Shown: piece after piece, positions 1 to 6,450 of the stretch | Layout of the letters: the number at the start of each line of letters is the position of its first letter | How positions within the stretch are numbered: position 1 is the first letter of the stretch | From: Planctomycetota bacterium | Lineage (GTDB): Bacteria > Planctomycetota > Phycisphaerae > Phycisphaerales > UBA1924 | DNA: 10,830 nt | Assembly (NCBI GenBank): GCA_023412695.1 | Contig: JAEYNG010000337.1 | Span: 1 to 10,830, forward strand | Direction of reading: 5' to 3' | Program-made: the position numbers and the translations under genes | Notes under the pieces: model-generated | Database searches by the model: none | What the model saw: only the letters and a program-made list of their open reading frames with translations | Told to the model about the DNA's origin: nothing

Positions 1-102
1 CGGCTGGTGAAGCTCTATGAGAAGCGCGGCGATGAGGAGCAGGCGGCGATGTATCGACCGGCCGCGACACCCGGGCAATCGGAGAGCAGCGAGGGTCGTT
101 AG
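1..102 (+). CDS. C-terminal end of a probable TPR-repeat protein (partial)
   Basis: The frame beginning at base 1 is open for 33 codons and ends with TAG at 100-102; the start lies outside the window. The visible part begins RLVKLYEKRGDEEQAAMYR, the pattern of the second helix of a tetratricopeptide repeat (a Leu/Tyr face, Gly turn, then a charged helix), followed by a polar tail rich in Ser, Gly and Glu. In Planctomycetota such endings are common on serine/threonine kinases with a C-terminal TPR array and on other TPR proteins. The kinase link is an inference: no kinase residue is visible. The neighbour on the opposite strand is an FHA-PP2C phosphatase, which would fit a kinase partner. The stop codon overlaps that neighbour's stop codon (shared bases TTAG, 99-102). 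Confidence 0.55.
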   Translation, partial: RLVKLYEKRGDEEQAAMYRPAATPGQSESSEGR

Positions 103-1736
103 CTCAGCGGGCCAAGGTACTCGACGCTCGCGGCGGTGGCATCGTCGCTCGGCGGTGCGCCCTCGGCGAATCGCGCAATGGCTTTGAAGATCTCGACGAC
201 GTCGGCGTCGCAGCCCTGGCAGGCCTTCAGCGCCTGCTCCAGGCGTGCAATGCCGAACGGCTCGCCCGACGGGTTGCGCTCGTCGAGGATGCCGTCGGAG
301 TAAAGGATGATTCGATCGCCCGGTGAGAGTCGGACCTGCGATGAGTGGTACGCGGTGTCGGGGTCGATGCCCGCAGGGATCTCCGTGCCGCCGCCGGATG
401 CACGCAGCGAAGCTCCCGCCCGGTGGAACCAATAGCCGTGGCCGGCATCCACGTACTCCACCAAGCCATCGGGAGAGAAGAGCCCGAGCCAGAGTGACAC
501 GAAGCGGCCGCCCAGCGAACGCTCGCCCAGGTAGCGGTTGAGTCCGCAAACCGCCGCGGCCGGGTCGCGTGTCGCGCGGACCTGCGCATTGAGCTGCGAC
601 TGTGCAGCGGCCATCAGCATCGCGGAGCCCGCGCCATGACCGGAGACATCGCCAAGGCAGATCGCTACGCGTCCGTCGTCGAGCGGGACGACGTCGAACA
701 AGTCACCGGCGACGAAGACGCCTGGGCGCATCTGCATCGCGTAGCCAAGGAAGCCTTGCGCCGCGTGCGCGGGCGGCATGATGAACTGCTGCGCCTCGCG
801 TGCGGCGGCGAGCTCGGCGGCGAGCGCCGACTGTCGACGCTCCAGCTCCATGCGTTTGAGGTTCGAGAGCGCGAGACCGCAGGCGTTCGCCACCGCTTCG
901 ACAAAGCCCGCGGCCTCTCCCTGGGCCGAGGCATCGCCGCGTCGGGCGTCAATATAGAGCAGCGCGACGAGCTCGTTGCCGACAAAGATGGGCGCGCAAA
1001 CCGCCCAACGGATGGCGTGCTCGGCGACGCTGTGCGAGGCCGCCGCGTTGAGCGACTGCTCCTCGTGAAGGATGGCGGTCTGGCCGCCGGACGCCGCGTG
1101 GATGAGCGTGCGGCTGAACGTCAGTTCCGGGCTGCCATCGGCGGCTCGCGGCCCTGCGAAGGCGACGATGACGAGTTCCTCGCCAACGCCGCCGGTCGGG
1201 CGAAGCATGGCGCCTCTGGAGCAACCTGCGCCGGCGAGCGCGGCATCGAGCGCGCTGCGGGCCAGCGAGCTCTCATCAATCGAGGCCGCCATCCGAGAGA
1301 GGCCTTCCATCAACATGCGGAGCTGCTTGGCGCCGGCGGCCAAGGGCCGCTCGCCGACGCGCTCGATGCGGGCGGTTTTGCGTGAGTCGTCCTCGATCGT
1401 CGCGGCGGTGCTCGGGTTCACCTGTCCGACCGTGACCCGGAACGACCACGGCCCGACACGGACCAGATCGCCCGAGACGAGCGGCAGTGGTGAGGAACTG
1501 GAGAGACGCTGGCCGTTGACCCACGTGCCGATGGCGGACCCGGAATCGATCACGAACCAACAGCCGTCGCGGCGGAACAGCGATGCGTGTCTGCGAGAAA
1601 CCGTCTCGTTCAGCAGGCAGACGTCGCACTCGATCGCGCGGCCGATCGTCAACTGGCCGGAGCCGTTGCTGGTGTAGCTCCCGCCGTGCGGGCCGGCGAG
1701 CGTGTGGAGCGTGATGTCGGGTTCGCGGGTAGACAT
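99..1736 (-). CDS. FHA-GAF-SpoIIE/PP2C family serine phosphatase
   Basis: A 545-residue cytoplasmic signalling protein with no signal peptide or membrane segment. Residues about 8-103 form an FHA domain, a phosphothreonine-peptide reader, with GR at 32-33, SRRH at 47-50 and GTWVNG at 70-75. Residues about 145-295 look like a GAF sensor domain. A charged helix (about 295-320) links it to a PP2C-type phosphatase of the SpoIIE/RsbU class at about 330-542. The metal-binding motifs are visible: AGDLFD (343-348), GDVSGHG (362-368), DAGHG (430-434), YSDG (479-482) and DDAT (531-534), so the catalytic core looks intact. Family members remove phosphate from serine or threonine of partner proteins, often anti-sigma-factor antagonists, but no such partner is in the window. 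The ATG at 1736 has GGAGG 11 bases upstream (complement of 1748-1752), inside the loop of a hairpin. The gene lies 60 bp downstream of the cytochrome gene on the same strand and may be co-transcribed with it. Confidence 0.93.
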   Translation of the reverse strand: MSTREPDITLHTLAGPHGGSYTSNGSGQLTIGRAIECDVCLLNETVSRRHASLFRRDGCWFVIDSGSAIGTWVNGQRLSSSSPLPLVSGDLVRVGPWSFRVTVGQVNPSTAATIEDDSRKTARIERVGERPLAAGAKQLRMLMEGLSRMAASIDESSLARSALDAALAGAGCSRGAMLRPTGGVGEELVIVAFAGPRAADGSPELTFSRTLIHAASGGQTAILHEEQSLNAAASHSVAEHAIRWAVCAPIFVGNELVALLYIDARRGDASAQGEAAGFVEAVANACGLALSNLKRMELERRQSALAAELAAAREAQQFIMPPAHAAQGFLGYAMQMRPGVFVAGDLFDVVPLDDGRVAICLGDVSGHGAGSAMLMAAAQSQLNAQVRATRDPAAAVCGLNRYLGERSLGGRFVSLWLGLFSPDGLVEYVDAGHGYWFHRAGASLRASGGGTEIPAGIDPDTAYHSSQVRLSPGDRIILYSDGILDERNPSGEPFGIARLEQALKACQGCDADVVEIFKAIARFAEGAPPSDDATAASVEYLGPLS

Positions 1737-1739
1737 ACC

Positions 1740-1762
1740 GTGCCGGGCCTCCGGACCGGCAC
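1740..1762 (-). promoter_or_regulatory. Leader hairpin presenting the ribosome binding site of the FHA-PP2C gene
   Basis: GTGCCGG (1740-1746) and CCGGCAC (1756-1762) form a perfect 7-bp stem with a 9-base loop, three bases before the ATG at 1736. On the mRNA strand the loop contains GGAGG, the best Shine-Dalgarno match. There is no T run, so it is unlikely to be an intrinsic terminator for the upstream gene. Whether it affects translation is inference. Confidence 0.4.
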
Positions 1763-1796
1763 AGCCTACCGCGGATCGCGAGTTCCTGCTGAGAGG

Positions 1797-4700
1797 TCAA
1801 TCCGGGCAGCCGGCGAACCAATCGGAAAGGAACGAGAAAATGTCCGGCACATCAATCATGCCGGACTCGTTGTAGTCCGCCGCGGACTCCATCGCGAACC
1901 AGTCCGCAAGGAAGGCGAAGATGTCGGGCACGTCGGTAATGCCGTTGTCATTCCAATCGGCCGGACACGGCGGCACTTCGCATTCGTCAGGGATGCCGTT
2001 CTCGTTTGAATCCTGCGAGCTGCCGAGGGAGATGTCGCAGCTGTCGAGCCGTCCGTTGGTGTTGCAGTCGGGCTCGAGCGGGGTCACCGGCACGGCGAAT
2101 GTGATGCTCAGGATCGGCCCGTCGGCGCCTCCGTCGGCTTCGGACGACCAGAGCTCGACGAGCGGGCCGATGGTGCCGACGGTCTCCACGATGTGGCCGT
2201 AGTTGTACGCCGGGTTCGCGGCCCAGAAGCGGAAGGCGTCGGTGATGCCGGCGCCTGTGAACTCGATGCGTGACTCGAGGTCCGTCAGACTGGCCGTGCC
2301 GTCGATGTCCATGGCCGCGTCGATGAACGACTGGTTCGGGTAGTACTCCCCGACGGTAGTTCCCGACCCGCCCAGCATTCGTGCGCCGCTCAGCGACCAC
2401 GGGACCGAGCCGAAGCTCGCGTTCGTGGCGGTCAGCGCGCCGGCGCAGCTGATGCAGTTGTCGCGGCCCGGATCGCCCCAAGGCTTCAAGACGCGGCGAA
2501 CCTCGAGAGACGTCGCGTTCCCAAAGTCAGGCATCAGTGAGAAGCGGGCGTCGAGGATCGCCTCGGGCGAGGAGACGCCGCACTCCTCGGTGAGGGTCTG
2601 CGCGAAGTCGAACTTCACGAAGCCCTTGGTTTCGGGCACGGTCGTCGGGTTCAGGATCATCCGGTCGTAGGAGGTGTTCGCCTGGCCGGAACGCGGGTCA
2701 AACGATGCGTCCGACGCCACGCTTGGGAATGTTTCGTTCCCCGCGCTGCCGAAGGTGACCGTGATTGTGCCGTCGATGATGAATGAGTGCACATTGGACT
2801 CGTCTTCAACATCGAGCAGATTGGCGTTTTCAGCGCCGAGTGCCGCCGCGAGGTCGGCGATCGCGCCGGGTGTGACGGTGTATGTCGACGGGGTGCACCC
2901 GGTGTAGACCAGCGGCACCGTGAGGCGAACGCGGTTGCCAGACGAAGCGTTGACGACAGCGGCGGAAACGGGGACCGTGTTTGTCCCGTCGCTGACCGTG
3001 TAGTTCGCAGGCTCGCCCGCGGTCACAGGGTCGATCGCCTCGCTGAACACCACCTCGATTGAGTTCATGCTGACCGGCATGACGGCGATGACGCGCGGCG
3101 GCGTCGTATCGATGATCGACTCGATGTCAACGGCCGCGAGTTCGCCGTCGAGCTCGTTCAGGAACGCTTCAAGGTCCCGCATCAGTGCCTGGGACAGCTG
3201 ATCGACCGTGCCGTGAAGATTGGGTTGGCTGCCGGCGGAGCCGGTGGCCTGCAGAACATCCCACATCTTCAGACCTACTTGACGTGTCTGGCCCGCGCCG
3301 CCGACAGGAACAACCTGACGGAAACCGCCGGAGTCCCACGATGAGACGAGCGAGGGCGTGTTGTATGCGGGGCCCTCATACTCCGGCTGCGGGCGGAAAC
3401 CGCCGACGTCGTGGTAGCCAAAGTCGGTGTAAGCCGGGGCAGGGTGGCAGGTCACACAGCCGGTGGCAAGCGGCCCCTCGGTCAGGCGGAAGAGCATCGC
3501 GCCCCGGACAGCGGACTCGGTGATCTCTCCGCCGGGTTCGCGGTGCGGGCTGCGCATCAGGGGCGGGAGGTTGAGGACAAACGCCGCGAGAGCGTCGAGT
3601 TCCGGGCTCAAGCCGGCATTCGGCTCGCTTAGTGGCGCGTTGGGGAATGGAAGGAATCCGCTGCCGAGCATGAAGTTTGTTGTGAACGTGAGATCGAAGT
3701 CCTGGATTTCGTCGCGGTCTCCGGATCGGTGAAGCTGGCCGCGGCCGTTTGCCTGGGGTGCCATCGAGATGGACTGGCCGCGCATCGTGAGGGTCTTTCG
3801 CCGGCCTGCGCCGATCTGGGCGAAGTCCCAGACCAGCCCGTCGGTCTCGCCGCCCGGGTGGCACGAGGCGCACGAGACTTTCTGATTAATGCTGGTCCGG
3901 ATGTCCGCGCTCGTGTGGAACAGCTTCTCGCCGAGCAGGATCTGCGGATCAACCGGGTCTTCGGAGATGACGGCGGGGACGCGGTCGAGCTCGCTCCACG
4001 TTGCGGGGTCGATTACCGAGACATCGCGCGACAGGTGGTTCAGCACATACACCTTGTCGGCGACAGGCGCCCAAACGAGACCGATCGGGTTATCGCCGAC
4101 GGGGAGTTCCTGCAGCGCGGGCTCGCCGATCGGGCGAGCAAGGCCGGTGAACTGCGGGACGACGAGTACGTCGTTGCTGTGCGCCATGGTGATCAGGGCG
4201 ATGGAGCCGTCGGCGTTGAACGCGATGTCGGACGGCCCCGCCACGCCGGCGTTCCAGCCATCACCAATGAGTTGGTTCTGCTGATTGTGGGCTTTGATCG
4301 CCGTGAAGATGACCCGGTTGTTGAGATCGATCTCGTTCGAGGCCGTGTTGACCTTCAGCACCGCTGCCTGGATGACCGTGTCGGCCGTCAGGTGCGTTGG
4401 GCGAAAGTTGTGCAGCTGCGTCGGGACCCAGACCTCGCCGCTCGAAGGGTTCACGCTGATCTGGGACGTCGGGAAGATCCACCCGCCCTCAGGGATCTGC
4501 GGGTCATCGGCCGGGATCTGGAAGTTGAACTTCGGGTCGATCGAGCGGACCCGGTGCACGTACGCGAGCTTCAGTTCGGCGGAGTCGATCACGCTCAGAT
4601 AGGTTTGCTCGCCGTCGTTGAACTGGTGCGCGACATACGCGGTCGCTGGGCCGGTGAACGTGATCGACAGGGGCTTGGACGCCATGTTGTCGAACGTTTT

Positions 4701-5174
4701 CAGGATCTCGCGGCTCGACGTGTCGACGACCGCGACCGTATCGGCGCGATAGAACGCGATGAGCGCTCGATCGCCCGTTGGCGTGAAGGCGATGGCGACC
4801 GGGCCGGCGCCGTAGCGGAGCGGGATAGTTGCGGTCTCTTGGCCGGTCGCGCCGTCGAGGATGTAGATCTTGTCGGTGTCGTACGCCGCGACCCAGACCT
4901 CGTTTGTGCCTGGACGCAGTGCGAGCGCACGCGGGCTGTTCGGCGCCGTCGCGGCCGGGAGTGGAAACTCCATGATGCTGTTGTCAGCTGTCGCGAGGCG
5001 CGTGACGCTGTCGTGATCCTGGTTCACGAACCAGACAAACTCGCCGTCCGTTGATGCCTGGATCGGCCCGCTCTTGTATAACACGGCACCGTCAGCTAGG
5101 GCTGCCTTGGTGAACAGGAGCAGGCCCAGCATGGCCAACGTGCTGGCCCAACCCACGAATGAGAAACTGCGCAT
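1797..5174 (-). CDS. Secreted YncE-like/di-haem cytochrome c peroxidase-like protein with DNRLRE-like and dockerin-like C-terminus
   Basis: An exported 1125-residue modular protein. Residues 1-27 are a signal peptide with hydrophobic core TLAMLGLLLF and a likely cut after ALA27. Residues about 30-400 have repeated blade signatures of a YncE/YVTN beta-propeller (NEVWVAAYDTDKIYILD at about 91-107, DKVYVLNHLSRDVSVIDP at 373-390). Residues about 405-680 resemble the cytochrome c peroxidase/MauG family, with two haem c sites, CASCH 435-439 and CVTCH 573-577. Residues about 690-800 look like an SbsA-type Ig-like domain (TPPRVIAVMP, VVFSEAID). Residues about 803-1030 resemble DNRLRE/CBM96-like beta modules. 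An Asp/Asn-rich calcium-binding stretch (1036-1066) and a tandem dockerin-like domain (1070-1125) end the protein. It probably acts outside the cell or at its surface; the redox substrate is unknown. The ATG at 5174 is preceded by GAGGG. The first three domains are better supported than the DNRLRE-like call. Confidence 0.9.
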   Translation of the reverse strand: MRSFSFVGWASTLAMLGLLLFTKAALADGAVLYKSGPIQASTDGEFVWFVNQDHDSVTRLATADNSIMEFPLPAATAPNSPRALALRPGTNEVWVAAYDTDKIYILDGATGQETATIPLRYGAGPVAIAFTPTGDRALIAFYRADTVAVVDTSSREILKTFDNMASKPLSITFTGPATAYVAHQFNDGEQTYLSVIDSAELKLAYVHRVRSIDPKFNFQIPADDPQIPEGGWIFPTSQISVNPSSGEVWVPTQLHNFRPTHLTADTVIQAAVLKVNTASNEIDLNNRVIFTAIKAHNQQNQLIGDGWNAGVAGPSDIAFNADGSIALITMAHSNDVLVVPQFTGLARPIGEPALQELPVGDNPIGLVWAPVADKVYVLNHLSRDVSVIDPATWSELDRVPAVISEDPVDPQILLGEKLFHTSADIRTSINQKVSCASCHPGGETDGLVWDFAQIGAGRRKTLTMRGQSISMAPQANGRGQLHRSGDRDEIQDFDLTFTTNFMLGSGFLPFPNAPLSEPNAGLSPELDALAAFVLNLPPLMRSPHREPGGEITESAVRGAMLFRLTEGPLATGCVTCHPAPAYTDFGYHDVGGFRPQPEYEGPAYNTPSLVSSWDSGGFRQVVPVGGAGQTRQVGLKMWDVLQATGSAGSQPNLHGTVDQLSQALMRDLEAFLNELDGELAAVDIESIIDTTPPRVIAVMPVSMNSIEVVFSEAIDPVTAGEPANYTVSDGTNTVPVSAAVVNASSGNRVRLTVPLVYTGCTPSTYTVTPGAIADLAAALGAENANLLDVEDESNVHSFIIDGTITVTFGSAGNETFPSVASDASFDPRSGQANTSYDRMILNPTTVPETKGFVKFDFAQTLTEECGVSSPEAILDARFSLMPDFGNATSLEVRRVLKPWGDPGRDNCISCAGALTATNASFGSVPWSLSGARMLGGSGTTVGEYYPNQSFIDAAMDIDGTASLTDLESRIEFTGAGITDAFRFWAANPAYNYGHIVETVGTIGPLVELWSSEADGGADGPILSITFAVPVTPLEPDCNTNGRLDSCDISLGSSQDSNENGIPDECEVPPCPADWNDNGITDVPDIFAFLADWFAMESAADYNESGMIDVPDIFSFLSDWFAGCPD
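1800..1967 (-). repeat. Tandem dockerin-like repeat pair encoded at the C-terminus
   Basis: Two copies of about 22 residues, DWNDNGITDVPDIFAFLADW at 1073-1092 and DYNESGMIDVPDIFSFLSDW at 1100-1119, share an EF-hand-like calcium loop (D-x-N-x-x-G) followed by a VPDIF-x-FL-x-DWF helix. The block is bracketed by CPADW and GCPD. This matches the form of dockerin-like C-termini found on many Phycisphaerae secreted proteins. No cohesin is encoded in the window. Confidence 0.75.
1977..2069 (-). other. Asp/Asn-rich calcium-binding stretch in the secreted haem protein
   Basis: Residues 1036-1066 hold two D-x-N-x-N-G type loops (DCNTNGRLDSCD and DSNENGIPDECE) with paired cysteines, resembling thrombospondin type 3 repeats. 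Such stretches next to the dockerin-like tail are a strong taxonomic hint for Phycisphaerae. Calcium binding is inferred from the loop pattern. Confidence 0.6.
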
Positions 5175-5376
5175 CCCTACCCTCGCCTTTCAACCCCGTA
5201 CGGACTCCCACCCGCTTACCGCGCCAACAGTTCCACAACGCGGAGGTTCCGATCGCGGGAACGCCAGGTTCCGGTAACCAGATGAACAGCCCATAGCCTA
5301 CCCCAACTTCACGAAAAGACGAAGGCGATTGCAATGGATATTTTAATCCGAATTTTGCGTAAAGGGGAACCGGCAG
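5175..5376. promoter_or_regulatory. Divergent control region between the haem-protein gene and moxR
   Basis: A 202-bp gap between two divergent starts, which must carry at least one promoter for each. The half nearest the haem gene has a cluster of GTTCC/GGAAC pentamers: GTTCC at 5230-5234, 5246-5250 and 5268-5272, and GGAAC at 5258-5262. Two of them lie in an exact 8-base direct repeat, AGGTTCCG (5244-5251 and 5266-5273), with a 22-bp period. The half nearest moxR is unusually AT-rich (5329-5360). I cannot assign a confident -35/-10 pair for the minus strand. Confidence 0.55.
5342..5368 (+). promoter_or_regulatory. Possible -10 element and strong ribosome binding site of moxR
   Basis: TTTAAT at 5342-5347 matches the sigma-70 -10 consensus at five of six bases and sits in the only AT-rich patch of the gap, but no good -35 box lies at the right distance. 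AAGGGGA at 5362-5368 is a good Shine-Dalgarno sequence, 8 bases before the ATG at 5377, and fixes that start. The promoter part is weak; the ribosome binding site is firm. Confidence 0.35.
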
Positions 5377-6447
5377 ATGGGCGACGTATCAAGCGACGGC
5401 GGTACAACAGAAGTGCTTGAGCAGCAGGCACTTGCAGCGGCGGCGGCGTTTCGCGCCGACTATGGGGCTGTCCGGGAACAGATCGGGAAGATCATCGTCG
5501 GGCACGAAACGGTAGTGGACGGTGTGCTGACGTGCCTGTTCTGCGACGGTCACGCGCTTCTTGAGGGTGTACCAGGCCTTGGGAAAACCCTGCTTGTTCG
5601 AACGCTCGCCAGCGCGCTGGATTTGGGCTTCTCGCGCATCCAGTTCACGCCCGATCTCATGCCGGCGGATATCTCGGGCACGACGGTGGTGATGGAAGTC
5701 GATCGCGGAGGCGGGGCTCCGTCGCGACAGTTTGTCTTCCAGAAGGGACCCGTCTTCGCGCAGATCCTGCTGGCGGACGAGATCAACCGCGCAACGCCCA
5801 AAACGCAGTCAGCGCTGCTCGAGGCCATGCAGGAGCGGAGCGTGACGGTGGGGGGGGTGACCCACGCGCTTCCGCGGCCGTTCCTTGTAATGGCAACCCA
5901 GAACCCAGTCGAGCAGGAAGGAACGTATCCGCTCCCCGAGGCGCAGCTCGATCGGTTTTTCTTCAAGCTGCTGGTTGCGCCCGCTGGACGCAAGGAGCTC
6001 GCGGCGATCCTCGACCGCACAACGTCTGGCCAGTCGGTGCAGGTGCAGCCGGTCGTGAACGCTGAGCGGATCGTGGCGCATCAAAGGCTGATCCAACGGG
6101 CAGTGATCGCGCCGCCGATCCAGGATTACGCGGTGCGGCTTGTGCTTGCGACGCATCCACGCGGGGTGTCGGGCGGTGAGGGGGAGTCATTCTCGACGCC
6201 GCTCGTTGATCGCTACGTGCGTCTAGGCGCCTCGCCGCGTGCCGCGCAGGCGGTGGTGCTGGCGGCGAAGTGCCGTGCGCTGCTCGACGGCCGCGCGGCG
6301 GCGTCGATCGAGGACATCCGCACGGTTGCGCTACCCGCGCTGCGCCACCGCATGATCCTGAACTTCGAGGCACAGGCGGAGGGCGTATCGCCGGACTCGG
6401 TGATCGAGAACATCATTTCGACGCTGCCGGCACGGCTCGAGACGTGA
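5377..6447 (+). CDS. moxR: MoxR-family AAA+ ATPase
   Basis: A 356-residue cytoplasmic ATPase of normal MoxR length. The family acts as chaperone-like ATPases that mature or activate other proteins, often together with von Willebrand factor A (VWA) proteins. Visible motifs are Walker A GVPGLGKT (64-71), Walker B LLADEINR (131-138) followed by the family-typical ATPKTQSALLEAMQE (139-153), sensor 1 ATQNP (173-177), EGTYPLPEAQLDRF (181-194) with the putative arginine finger region, and a sensor 2-like GASPR (284-288) in the C-terminal lid. The first 30 residues are an Ala/Gln-rich extension. All ATPase residues look intact. The usual partners (DUF58, VWA/BatA and transglutaminase-type genes) do not follow: the next gene is convergent and starts its stop codon only three bases away. 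An 8-G run lies at 5849-5856. The gene symbol is used as the family name only. Confidence 0.95.
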   Translation: MGDVSSDGGTTEVLEQQALAAAAAFRADYGAVREQIGKIIVGHETVVDGVLTCLFCDGHALLEGVPGLGKTLLVRTLASALDLGFSRIQFTPDLMPADISGTTVVMEVDRGGGAPSRQFVFQKGPVFAQILLADEINRATPKTQSALLEAMQERSVTVGGVTHALPRPFLVMATQNPVEQEGTYPLPEAQLDRFFFKLLVAPAGRKELAAILDRTTSGQSVQVQPVVNAERIVAHQRLIQRAVIAPPIQDYAVRLVLATHPRGVSGGEGESFSTPLVDRYVRLGASPRAAQAVVLAAKCRALLDGRAAASIEDIRTVALPALRHRMILNFEAQAEGVSPDSVIENIISTLPARLET

Positions 6448-6450
6448 AGT

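Noticed and set aside
3729..5054. Open frame of 441 codons on the + strand, antisense to the haem-protein gene
   Set aside because: Its product is Arg/Asp/Val-rich with no domain, and it arises from the strong third-position GC bias of the opposite gene, which has clear domains.
5329..5357. TTGCAA at 5329-5334 as a -35 box for moxR
   Set aside because: At 17 bases downstream the sequence is ATTTTG, a poor -10, and the better -10 match (TTTAAT, 5342) is too close to it.
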